A stretch of 7,302 nt of DNA from an uncultured Corynebacterium sp. (GTDB lineage: Bacteria > Actinomycetota > Actinomycetes > Mycobacteriales > Mycobacteriaceae). The notes beneath the pieces were generated by a model. That model searched no databases. It was not told the DNA's origin and saw nothing but the letters and a program-made list of their open reading frames with translations. The translations under genes were made by a program, and so were the position numbers. The stretch is taken from the NCBI RefSeq assembly GCF_943912665.1, contig NZ_CALTVG010000085.1:1-7302 (forward strand), written 5' to 3'. Positions 1 through 5,963 of this stretch are shown here, piece after piece. Each line of letters begins with the position of its first letter. Positions within the stretch are counted from its first letter, which is position 1.

Positions 1-46
1 CCTTCTGATCCGTAGTCAGATGCTCTATCCGTTGAGCTACGGGCGC
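1..46 (-). tRNA. tRNA-Arg (anticodon ACG), 5' half only
   Basis: Read on the minus strand, the 5' end (position 46) gives acceptor strand GCGCCCG, linker TA, D stem GCTC/GAGC around loop AACGGATA, then anticodon stem TCTGA/TCAGA around loop CTACGGA. Loop positions 34-36 are ACG, so this is the arginine tRNA for CGN codons; A34 is normally deaminated to inosine in this isoacceptor. The gene runs off the left edge just after the anticodon stem, so the variable loop, T arm and 3' acceptor strand are not visible. The gene has its own strong promoter about 60 nt upstream (109-137). The half cloverleaf is unambiguous. Confidence 0.95.
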
Positions 47-108
47 AGTCCGTTGGCTCGCAGTGCGTAACACTGTAGCGTGTGCGCTCTGCTGTGCAAC
101 GAGTAATA

Positions 109-137
109 ACTATACCCACGCTCTGGAAAACTGACAA
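109..137 (-). promoter_or_regulatory. sigma-70-type promoter of the tRNA-Arg gene
   Basis: On the minus strand, TTGTCA (132-137) and TATAGT (109-114) are separated by exactly 17 nt (115-131), close to the vegetative sigma consensus. Transcription would start near 102, giving a leader of about 55 nt before the mature tRNA 5' end at 46, to be removed by RNase P. The promoter lies between the transporter stop (235) and the tRNA on the same strand, so the tRNA need not depend on read-through from the transporter gene. Confidence 0.75.
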
Positions 138-171
138 ATCACCACGTCACAGCAGGTTTTTCACCCTTAGT

Positions 172-234
172 GGCGGGATCTAAATTCAACCGCCGTTTAC
201 CTTGCACGGCACTGCCTTAGCTAAGCCATGAAGG
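172..234 (-). terminator. possible weak terminator region after the DASS transporter
   Basis: Two short inverted repeats follow the transporter stop codon on the minus strand. One is GCCTT/AAGGC just downstream of the stop, enclosing the palindrome CTTAGCTAAG. The other is GGCGG/CCGCC (172-176 with 190-194) around a 13-nt loop. Neither has a clear U tract, so this is not a textbook intrinsic terminator. It is listed because this 188-nt gap separates two same-strand transcription units and something must end the first. Low confidence. Confidence 0.2.
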
Positions 235-1809
235 CTAGACGGACAGGCCGAAGATGGGCACCGCCAGTAGGTAGATGGTGAGGGTGATGAGGAAGATGCC
301 CAGGATGTTGAGGCCGAAGCCGCCCTTGATCATCTCCCCAATCTTGACGTAGCCGGAGCCGTACGCGATGGCGTTCGGCGGGGTGGCGACCGGGAGCATG
401 AACGCGCACGTTGCCGCCAGCGCCACCGGGATGGTGAGAAGGAGGACGTTGATGTCGCCGTCGGCAGTCAGGCCCACACCAACGGCGACGCCGCCCATGA
501 TCGGGATGAAGGTCGCGGCCGTCGCGGTGTTGGAGGTGATCTCCGTGAGGAAGAGGACCAGAGCCGCCACGGCGGCCACGATGAGCACCACCGGCAGGAC
601 GCTGAGCCCCTTGGCCATCTCACCGATCCACAGGGACAGACCGGAGGAGTTGAATACCGAGGACAGGGACAGGCCGCCGCCGAAGAGCAGAAGGACATCC
701 CACGGCATCTCGTTCGCGGTCTCCCAGTCCAGCAGGCGGATGCGGCGCTGGTTATCGGCCGGCAGGATGAACAGCAGGATGCCGGCAGCAATGCCCACGA
801 TGGCGTCGTCGTAGTTCTCAAACTCCTTGAGCACCAGCGGCAGGGTCACCCAGGCCGCGGCGGCGAGGACGAAGATAATGCCCGTCATGATCTGGGGGCG
901 GGTCCATGGGCCGAGGGCCTTGATTTCATCGTCGATAAGCTCGCGCCCGCCCGGGATTTCCTTCATCTCCGGCTTGAAGATAGTAATCAGCAGGAACCAC
1001 GCGATGAGCAGGAACGTCGCCGCCAGCGGCACGCCGACTGCCATCCAGCGGCCAAAGCCCAAGGTCACGCCCCAGGTATCCGCCATGTAGGCGTTGAGGA
1101 AGGCATTGGGCGGGGTGCCGATGAGCGTGCCGAGCGAGCCAATCGACGCCGAGTAGGCAATTCCCAGCATGAGCGCAGTAGCGAACTTCTTCTGCTTATC
1201 CCAACCGCCCACAGTCTCCGCGGTAAGCGCCAGTACCGAGGTACCAATCGGCAGCATGACCACGGCCGTAGCGGTGTTGGACACCCACATGGACAAGAAG
1301 CCGGTAGCCAGCATGAAGCCCAGAATCAGGCGCTTGGGCGAGGTGCCAATCACCTTCACCACGTAGAGCGCCAAGCGGCGGTGCAGGTTCCAGCGCTGCA
1401 GCGCCAGGGCGATCAGGAAGCCGCCCATGAAGAGGAAGATGGTGGCGGACGCATACGGCGCGCCGACTTCCTTGATGGTGCCCACGCCCGCCAGCGGGAA
1501 GATGACCAGCGGCAACAGCGCGGTGGCGGCCAGCGGGATGGCCTCCGTCATCCACCACACGCCCATGAGGATGGTCACCGCGGCCACCGCGCGCAGTGCG
1601 CTCTCGGAGTACTCGGCCCCCTCCTTCGCGCCCGGGGACTGCGCCACCGTATCGACGGCGTTGCTGGGGAAAATGAACCACACGATGGCCGCCAGCACCA
1701 GGCCGGCGAAGAGCCCGATGGCCATGCGGCGCCAGTCTTTGCGGTCAACGCCGTGGTCGTCCTCGCCCTCCGTGTGCGCGGTAGAGACGTGAGTGTGCGG
1801 GGTAGTCAT
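235..1809 (-). CDS. DASS/SLC13-family sodium:dicarboxylate symporter
   Basis: Predicted 524-residue inner-membrane carrier of the divalent anion:Na+ symporter (DASS, SLC13/INDY) family, which takes up C4-dicarboxylates such as succinate, fumarate and malate with Na+. Family hallmarks are visible: two SNT motifs (S177-T179 and S426-T428), each followed by an ATA helix start, which in VcINDY form the Na+ and carboxylate sites; GTPPN at 231-235 and ATPPNA at 475-480; and the C-terminal stretch around 481-500. The inverted two-repeat layout with about 11 hydrophobic segments fits. The soluble N-terminus (about 28 residues) is rich in His, Thr and acidic residues. ATG at 1809 is chosen because AGGAGG lies 5 nt upstream; a longer in-frame reading from 1914 has no such site. 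It resembles corynebacterial DccT and staphylococcal SdcS, but the exact substrate is inferred. It is transcribed alone, divergently from the nuclease gene. Confidence 0.93.
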   Translation of the reverse strand: MTTPHTHVSTAHTEGEDDHGVDRKDWRRMAIGLFAGLVLAAIVWFIFPSNAVDTVAQSPGAKEGAEYSESALRAVAAVTILMGVWWMTEAIPLAATALLPLVIFPLAGVGTIKEVGAPYASATIFLFMGGFLIALALQRWNLHRRLALYVVKVIGTSPKRLILGFMLATGFLSMWVSNTATAVVMLPIGTSVLALTAETVGGWDKQKKFATALMLGIAYSASIGSLGTLIGTPPNAFLNAYMADTWGVTLGFGRWMAVGVPLAATFLLIAWFLLITIFKPEMKEIPGGRELIDDEIKALGPWTRPQIMTGIIFVLAAAAWVTLPLVLKEFENYDDAIVGIAAGILLFILPADNQRRIRLLDWETANEMPWDVLLLFGGGLSLSSVFNSSGLSLWIGEMAKGLSVLPVVLIVAAVAALVLFLTEITSNTATAATFIPIMGGVAVGVGLTADGDINVLLLTIPVALAATCAFMLPVATPPNAIAYGSGYVKIGEMIKGGFGLNILGIFLITLTIYLLAVPIFGLSV

Positions 1810-1814
1810 CTGCC

Positions 1815-1820
1815 CCTCCT
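1815..1820 (-). promoter_or_regulatory. Shine-Dalgarno site that fixes the DASS transporter start
   Basis: A full AGGAGG reads on the minus strand with 5 nt between it and the ATG at 1809. It decides the start against the longer in-frame reading beginning at 1914, whose extra 35 residues show no family similarity. Confidence 0.85.
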
Positions 1821-1855
1821 TTTCTTGGTTAGCCAGACCCACGTTGGTGCTGAAA

Positions 1856-1918
1856 GTTATACGGGTCACCGAATAGGCTTGCAGCCTCAGACTATCGAAC
1901 CCCACACACAGCAAACAA
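1856..1918 (-). promoter_or_regulatory. candidate promoter(s) for the DASS transporter
   Basis: Two minus-strand candidates lie upstream of the transporter. The first is TTGTTT (1913-1918) and GATAGT (1891-1896) with a 16-nt spacer, giving a leader of about 75 nt. The second is a TATAAC -10-like box (1856-1861) without a good -35, giving a leader of about 40 nt. Further upstream are a short palindrome CCGCTAAGCGG (1939-1949) and two GGGGT-containing direct repeats about 23 nt apart, which could be regulator sites but are too short to assign. The region 1810-2002 holds no gene that I can support. Confidence 0.35.
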
Positions 1919-2002
1919 CCAGTTCCGCACTATTACCCCCGCTAAGCGGCTATATTCACCCCTAACCGGGCGGATTTATGTACTGCAGCTACTTCCCCAT
2001 TC

Positions 2003-2109
2003 CAGATCCCCAGACCCGGAACCCGAAAGACGCAGGTGGGCGTCGCCTAGCGCTTGCCGACGCCCCACCACCCACCAGCAAGTTTCGGGTTCCAGGTCTG
2101 GGGGTTTGG
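2003..2109 (+). repeat. left 107-bp hairpin repeat (L) flanking the nuclease gene
   Basis: This unit is matched in reverse complement by 3075-3181 with about six substitutions and no gaps (about 94% identity). It is itself a long imperfect palindrome: outer arms 2008-2028 and 2083-2103 are 21 nt each with one mismatch (C2017 opposite A2094), enclosing a 54-nt centre. The centre partly pairs as well (GGTGGGCGTCG with CGACGCCCCACC, one bulge). It lies between the divergently oriented transporter and nuclease genes and ends 53 nt before the nuclease start. A hairpin upstream of both genes is an odd place for a terminator. Confidence 0.9.
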
Positions 2110-2162
2110 ACGTGAGAGGCGTTCGCCGCGCGCCAGGCCGCAGTATCCGCTAGAAATGAACC

Positions 2163-3071
2163 ATGCACAACAGGGGGATTTTTGACTATATCGACGCGCA
2201 TGCGATCGATCTCCGCGCACTCAACAACGATGACCCGCGATGGAGCAAGATACACGCAGGTAAGTTCCACACACTCACGTGGTGCTACGCCATCCCGCTC
2301 CACCGGTGGCTGGAGCTCAAGCCCTGGGAGCGCGACACCGCCGAGGTCTACGCCCACGCGCGTGCAGCCCCGCGCGCCATCCTCCTGGGCAAAGCCGCAG
2401 CCCGCATCCACGGCATCCCAGTGCTCCGCACACCTGGGGAGTACTTCGCCACGGTGCCCTCGAACTCCGTGCCCCAGAAGTCCAAGCGCCAGTACTTCCG
2501 CTACAAACAAACCAACCTCCATGGCCAGGTCACCGAGGTTCATGGAGTGCGGTTAACCACGCCGGCGCGCACGGCGATCGACATTGCGCGCTTCGATGGC
2601 TTCTCCGAGGGGCTCGTCGCCGCAGATCACGTGCGCTCGCAGCGCGTGTCTCAAGACTCCCTGAACTGGGCGCTGGGGAAGATGGGCCGGGTCAAGGGGG
2701 TCGGCCACGCGCGCCGCGCGGTGGAGCACAGCGTCAATGATGCTGAGTCGCCGTGGGAGTCCTACGCCCGTGCCCTGATTCTGGAAGCCGCGCTGCCTGG
2801 CATCCGCAGTCTGTGTACCCAATACTTTGTGGACAACTACCGCGCTGACCTGGCTATTAACGGCTGGTTGCTCATTGAAATCGACGGCAACGTCAAGTAC
2901 AAGCACGAGCTGGAGGAGGTGATTCGCGCCGAACACCGACGGCAGAAGGCTCTGCTGAATCGCGGCTTCGTCGTGCTGCGTTTCTCCCCGCAGGAGCTTC
3001 GCGATACCCCAGACGCTTTCATCGACATCATCGCGCGACACCTCGCCGCCGGACCGCGCCGGCTGCGCTAA
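2163..3071 (+). CDS. AbiEi-like / DUF559 (Vsr-like PD-(D/E)XK) endonuclease-domain protein
   Basis: Predicted 302-residue cytoplasmic protein. Residues about 68-160 resemble the AbiEi antitoxin-like region of such proteins: the ILLGKAAARIHGIPV stretch (73-87) and the VHGVRLTTPARTAIDIARF stretch (126-144). Residues about 195-283 match the DUF559 nuclease fold, a Vsr/very-short-patch-repair-like PD-(D/E)XK domain: E199 in SPWES, D229 in YRADLAI, E239 and D241 in LLIEIDG, then a helix with ExxxRQKALLNRGFVVLRF. The candidate metal ligands are intact, so it may be active. The first 65 residues are not recognised. There is no Shine-Dalgarno before the ATG; a TAGAAA box 6 nt upstream would suit a leaderless mRNA, but no -35 is seen. 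No separate AbiEii-type toxin gene is adjacent. The stop codon is 3 nt from hairpin R. The substrate and biological role are unknown; defence, addiction or a role in spreading its own repeats are all possible. Confidence 0.85.
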   Translation: MHNRGIFDYIDAHAIDLRALNNDDPRWSKIHAGKFHTLTWCYAIPLHRWLELKPWERDTAEVYAHARAAPRAILLGKAAARIHGIPVLRTPGEYFATVPSNSVPQKSKRQYFRYKQTNLHGQVTEVHGVRLTTPARTAIDIARFDGFSEGLVAADHVRSQRVSQDSLNWALGKMGRVKGVGHARRAVEHSVNDAESPWESYARALILEAALPGIRSLCTQYFVDNYRADLAINGWLLIEIDGNVKYKHELEEVIRAEHRRQKALLNRGFVVLRFSPQELRDTPDAFIDIIARHLAAGPRRLR

Positions 3072-3074
3072 ACC

Positions 3075-3181
3075 CCAAACCCCCAGACCTGGAACCCGAA
3101 ACTCCCTGGTGGGTGGTGGGGCGTCTGCAAGCGCTGGGCGACGCCGACCTGCGTCTTTCGGGTTCCAGGTCTGGGGATCTG
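3075..3181 (-). repeat. right 107-bp hairpin repeat (R), inverted copy of L
   Basis: Reverse complement of 2003-2109 with about six substitutions. The outer arms 3081-3101 and 3156-3176 are perfectly complementary over 21 nt, around a 54-nt centre of the same size as in L. The centre is not symmetric, so the inverted orientation of L and R is real and not a by-product of the palindrome. It fills almost all of the 123-nt space between the convergent stops at 3071 and 3195, leaving 3 nt on one side and 13 nt on the other. Confidence 0.92.
3075..3181. terminator. possible bidirectional terminator formed by hairpin R
   Basis: A hairpin with 21 perfect outer base pairs lies immediately after two convergent stop codons, where a bidirectional terminator would be expected. 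There is no uridine run on either side (the sequence continues GATCTG one way and GTTTGG the other), and the stem is longer than usual intrinsic terminators. Termination is therefore an inference from position and stability. Confidence 0.4.
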
Positions 3182-3194
3182 CGAACGGGAGGGG

Positions 3195-3488
3195 CTACCA
3201 GACCGCTATGAACGCCACCGCGCCCAGCACCATCGTCCCCGCGGTCACCGCGGCGAGCGCCCAGGCGCCAGGCAGCGGCGCGGCCTGGGAGAGGGCGCTA
3301 TCGGCGTGCCGGAGCTTCGCCGTGGCCAGCCACAGCACCGCGGCGGTGACAACGCCCACGATGACCGTGGCCCACAGCGCCGCCGAGCGCGCGACGAGCA
3401 GGCCGGCTACCAGGGCGGCAAGGCCCGTGCGCTGCCAGGACAGGCGGGTGCGTTCCGGCTGCAGGCCGGGGTCATAGAGCTCACTCAC
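3195..3488 (-). CDS. DUF202 membrane protein, YidG-like
   Basis: Predicted 97-residue integral membrane protein. The N-terminus YDPGLQPERTRLSWQRT (residues 5-21) is the DUF202 signature and matches the E. coli YidG style (DPGLQPERT). Three hydrophobic segments follow, at about 22-36, 38-56 and 74-96. The start is GTG at 3488, overlapping the TGA stop of the upstream YidH-like gene in a GTGA arrangement (4-nt overlap), which implies translational coupling; any longer reading enters non-homologous sequence. The stop lies 13 nt from hairpin R, so this is the last gene of the minus-strand block. The function of DUF202 proteins is not established. The tandem YidH-YidG pairing suggests that the two act as a hetero-oligomer (inference). 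Confidence 0.85.
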   Translation of the reverse strand: MSELYDPGLQPERTRLSWQRTGLAALVAGLLVARSAALWATVIVGVVTAAVLWLATAKLRHADSALSQAAPLPGAWALAAVTAGTMVLGAVAFIAVW

Positions 3489-3847
3489 GCCAGCAGCTCG
3501 CCCACCAGAATCATGACGCCGATGATAATCACCACGCCCACGACCAGCGCCATCGCGGGGCTGGCCGGCAGGGGCCGGGAGTGCCGCATCGCGCGCTCCG
3601 CAGCGCCCCAGTGCAGCCAGGCCACGCCCGGGAGCACAATGGCCACCACGAGCATGATGGCGGAGATGACGCGGGTCAGGGTCGTATTCAGCGGGAGATC
3701 GAAGGTCTCCAGGGCCACACCACCGGCAATGAACGCAAGGGAGGTGCGGATCCACGCCAGGAACGTGCGCTCGTTGGCCATGCTGAAGCGCGGATCGGGC
3801 TCCTCACCGGAGCCGTACACCGAACGGGGGAAGCGGTCCTTCGTCAT
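3485..3847 (-). CDS. DUF202 membrane protein, YidH-like
   Basis: Predicted 120-residue integral membrane protein. Residues 15-38 carry the YidH/DUF202 signature (EEPDPRFS then ANERTFLAWIRTSLA). Hydrophobic segments lie at about 35-50, 58-79 and 97-118. Length and layout agree with E. coli YidH (about 115 residues). ATG at 3847 is chosen because residues just after it align with the family. There is no Shine-Dalgarno, but TACAGT ends 7 nt upstream, which suits a leaderless start. It lies 43 nt after trkA on the same strand and overlaps the YidG-like gene by 4 nt, so it may be both part of the K+ operon and separately transcribed. The biochemical role is unknown. Confidence 0.88.
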   Translation of the reverse strand: MTKDRFPRSVYGSGEEPDPRFSMANERTFLAWIRTSLAFIAGGVALETFDLPLNTTLTRVISAIMLVVAIVLPGVAWLHWGAAERAMRHSRPLPASPAMALVVGVVIIIGVMILVGELLA

Positions 3848-3854
3848 ACGCGCC

Positions 3855-3860
3855 ACTGTA
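3855..3860 (-). promoter_or_regulatory. candidate -10 box for leaderless DUF202 transcript
   Basis: TACAGT on the minus strand fits TANNNT and ends 7 nt before the ATG at 3847, the spacing expected when transcription begins at the start codon. No convincing -35 lies 16-18 nt further upstream. It sits in the 43-nt gap after trkA and would give the DUF202 pair its own transcript. Confidence 0.35.
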
Positions 3861-3890
3861 GCGCCACACGTAGCCGAGTACTTCTCAGAG

Positions 3891-4583
3891 CTAGGACTGC
3901 GAGAAGGCTTCCAGGTCCGTGGGGCTGCCCGCGACGACGATGAGGTCGTGGTGGGTGAGCTCGGTGGCGTCGGCAAGCGGACGCCACTCCCCCAGCCCCT
4001 CCCGGCGCGAGATGAGCTGCACGTGGTGCTCCTCCCACACCTGTTGCAGGTTGAGGGGGCGGCTGCTTATCGACGCCGGCGGGGCCATCACCGTCACGCC
4101 ATAGTCAGCGGCGATCTCCGCGAAGTCCTCGAAGCGCCCGCCCAGCAGGTGCGCCACGCGGCGGCCGGTCTCCCGCTCCGGGCGGATGACGTGATGGACT
4201 CCCAGCTGCCGGAGGATGCGCGCGTGCGCGTCCGAATCCGCCTTGGCCCAGATGTCCTTGATGCCCAACTCCACCAGGTTAGAGGCGGTAAGGATAGAGT
4301 CCTCGAGGTCCGAGCCGATGGCCACGACGACGCGTTCCACCTCGTCGACGCCCAGCTGGCGCAGGGCCTCCGCATCGGTGGTATCGGCGCTGACCGCTTC
4401 GGTGAGGTAGGCCGCGTGCTCGCGCACGAGCTTCTCGTCCGCGTCGATGCCCAGGACTTCCACGCCGTGCTCCATGAGCTCGCGGGCCAGAGAGGAGCCG
4501 AAGCGGCCGAGGCCGACGACGACCACCGGCGGGATGTTGATGGAGCTCTTCTCGCGCCGCAGGGCGCCAAATAGGTTAGCCAA
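3891..4583 (-). CDS. trkA: TrkA/KtrA-type K+ uptake regulatory subunit (RCK protein)
   Basis: Predicted 230-residue cytoplasmic ring-forming regulator of the TrkH/KtrB potassium channel. Residues about 19-135 form an RCK_N Rossmann domain with the nucleotide loop GLGRFG (24-29), the acidic end of strand 2 at D47 for ribose binding, and the ADTTD segment (66-70). Residues about 150-229 form an RCK_C (TrkA_C) domain, which in relatives binds c-di-AMP or other ligands. A single RCK pair (about 220-230 residues) makes this KtrA-like rather than the duplicated E. coli TrkA. The start is TTG at 4583: GAAAGG (4591-4596) lies 7 nt upstream, and the next candidate codons would cut into the first Rossmann strand. 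It overlaps the end of trkH by 8 nt, consistent with coupled, matched synthesis of pore and gating ring. Confidence 0.93.
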   Translation of the reverse strand: MANLFGALRREKSSINIPPVVVVGLGRFGSSLARELMEHGVEVLGIDADEKLVREHAAYLTEAVSADTTDAEALRQLGVDEVERVVVAIGSDLEDSILTASNLVELGIKDIWAKADSDAHARILRQLGVHHVIRPERETGRRVAHLLGGRFEDFAEIAADYGVTVMAPPASISSRPLNLQQVWEEHHVQLISRREGLGEWRPLADATELTHHDLIVVAGSPTDLEAFSQS

Positions 4584-5955
4584 TGAACGGCCTTTCTTCG
4601 GGGTAGCGGAAGCGCAGGCTCACCGTGCGCGCGGCCAAAGCCGCCACGAAGGTGGTAGGGCCGACGCGGCCGACGTACATGATGAGGCACAGCATAATCT
4701 GCGAGGGCGCCGACAGGCTGGCGGTAATACCGGTGGACAGGCCCACCGTGGCGAAGGCGGACATGACCTCGAAGGTGACCTGGTCCGCGGTGAATTCCGG
4801 ATCCCACACGCGCAGCGTGGCCACGCCCAGGGCGACGAGGATGATTCCCGCCGCGGTCAGCGCCAGGGCCTGGCGGAACGTGGACAGCGGCACGCGCCGG
4901 TGGCCAATCGCCGTATCCTCCCGCCCCAGGAACTCCGAGGCCATCGCCGCCGCCAGGACGCAGGCGGTGGTGACCTTGATGCCGCCAGCGGTACCGGCGG
5001 AGCCGCCGCCGACGAACATGAGCATGTCCGTGACCATGAGCGTGATGGGATGCGCCTGCCCGTAGTCAATGGCGTTAAAGCCCGCCGTGCGGGGCGAGGC
5101 GCTCATGAAGAAGGCGTTGAGCAGGCGCTGTCCCACCGACATGCCACTCAACACCCCGGCGCGCTCCGACAGGAAGAAGAATGCCATGCCGCCGAAGAGC
5201 AGGACTGCGGTGGCCGCAAACGTCATCCGGGCCGTGACGGACATGTGGTAAACGCGCGGCAGACCGCCGCGCCAACGCGCGATGCGGCCGCGCACCCGGC
5301 GGGCCAGCTCCGCCAGCATGGGATAGCCCAGACCGCCGGTGATGAGCGCGGCGGCCAGCGGCAGGAGGATCCAGGCATCCCCGACGAAGGGCACGAGGTT
5401 ATCGGAGTAGGTACTAAACCCCGCGTTGTTGAAGGCGGAGATGGCGTGGAAGACGCCCTCCCACACCGCGCGGCCGGCGGGAACGCCGTGGGCGGTGGCC
5501 AGGCGGACGGCGATGATGCAGGCCACCACTGCCTCGCAGATGAGCGTCACGGCGAAGGTAAACAGCAGCGTGCGGCGGATGCCGCCGGAGACAATGGGTC
5601 GCCCCTCGGCCGCGGTGGTGCGGCGCGCCTTGAAGCTGATGCGGCCAGTCAGCAGCATGCCGGACAGGGATGCCATGCTCATGATGCCCAAACCACCCAG
5701 CTGGATGAGAACGATGATGACCGTCTGCCCGAAGGGCGTCCAGTAGGAGCCGGTGTCCTCGACGATGAGGCCGGTGAGCGAGACTGCCGACGTCGCCGTA
5801 AACAGCGCCGGCAGGAACGGCGTCCACTGCGGCACGTGGGCAGAGATCGGGAGCATGAGCAGGCCGGTGCCCACGAGGATGAGCAGCAGGAAGCCCGCCG
5901 CTGTGAGCTGTGCCGGGCCTTGCAGGCGGGGCCGCGAGGAATGACCGCGTTTCAC
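4576..5955 (-). CDS. trkH: TrkH/KtrB-type K+ uptake pore subunit
   Basis: Predicted 459-residue inner-membrane cation channel subunit of the Trk/Ktr/HKT superfamily. The four pore loops with their selectivity glycines are all present: P1 SAVSLTGL (G62), P2 FNNAGFS (G179), P3 RTAGFN (G292) and P4 FATVGLS (G405). The gating loop GGGSAGTAGGIK is at 316-327, and the conserved MYVGRVGPTTF lies near the end (426-436). The length is typical of KtrB (about 450) and shorter than E. coli TrkH. It works with the overlapping trkA product; many KtrB proteins are Na+-stimulated. The start is GTG at 5955, with no Shine-Dalgarno but a promoter whose -10 box ends 8 nt before it, so a leaderless mRNA is likely. 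It is first gene of the minus-strand block and divergent from kgtP. Confidence 0.94.
   Translation of the reverse strand: MKRGHSSRPRLQGPAQLTAAGFLLLILVGTGLLMLPISAHVPQWTPFLPALFTATSAVSLTGLIVEDTGSYWTPFGQTVIIVLIQLGGLGIMSMASLSGMLLTGRISFKARRTTAAEGRPIVSGGIRRTLLFTFAVTLICEAVVACIIAVRLATAHGVPAGRAVWEGVFHAISAFNNAGFSTYSDNLVPFVGDAWILLPLAAALITGGLGYPMLAELARRVRGRIARWRGGLPRVYHMSVTARMTFAATAVLLFGGMAFFFLSERAGVLSGMSVGQRLLNAFFMSASPRTAGFNAIDYGQAHPITLMVTDMLMFVGGGSAGTAGGIKVTTACVLAAAMASEFLGREDTAIGHRRVPLSTFRQALALTAAGIILVALGVATLRVWDPEFTADQVTFEVMSAFATVGLSTGITASLSAPSQIMLCLIMYVGRVGPTTFVAALAARTVSLRFRYPEERPFIG
4591..4596 (-). promoter_or_regulatory. Shine-Dalgarno site for the TTG start of trkA
   Basis: GAAAGG on the minus strand lies 7 nt before the TTG at 4583, inside the end of trkH. 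It supports the rare TTG start codon and the 8-nt gene overlap. Confidence 0.6.
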
Positions 5956-5963
5956 AGGAGGAA

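Larger units (their letters stand above)
2003..3181. other. candidate nuclease cassette bounded by inverted hairpin repeats
   Basis: The 1179-bp span consists of hairpin repeat L, one gene and hairpin repeat R in inverted orientation. It has the outline of a compact mobile or transmissible unit, but the only protein is an AbiEi-like/DUF559 nuclease and no transposase is present. No convincing target duplication is seen outside the repeats: the left flank ends CCCATTC and the right flank begins CGAACGGG, which match weakly as an inverted rather than a direct repeat. The symmetry is seen in the sequence; mobility is inference. Confidence 0.45.

Noticed and set aside
1..234. tRNA-linked integration site (att) of a mobile island
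   Set aside because: The tRNA 3' end, where attachment cores usually lie, is outside the window, and no integrase gene or partial tRNA repeat is seen.
1807..1914. Longer start for the DASS transporter at 1914
   Set aside because: The extra 35 residues show no family similarity and no ribosome-binding site, whereas the ATG at 1809 has AGGAGG 5 nt upstream.
1989..2543. 184-codon open frame on the minus strand across repeat L and the nuclease start
   Set aside because: Runs through the hairpin repeat and antisense to the nuclease gene, with no recognisable domain.
2003..3181. Insertion sequence or CRISPR-related unit
   Set aside because: There is no transposase or DDE/HUH motif, no convincing target-site duplication and no multiple spaced direct repeats; only two inverted copies exist in the window.
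3306..4574. 422-codon open frame on the plus strand, antisense to trkA and the DUF202 genes
   Set aside because: Low-complexity shadow frame; the minus strand carries three recognisable proteins over the same span.
5955..5960. AGGAGG on the plus strand
   Set aside because: It faces away from trkH and is not followed by a plausible plus-strand start; kgtP begins more than 120 nt further on.
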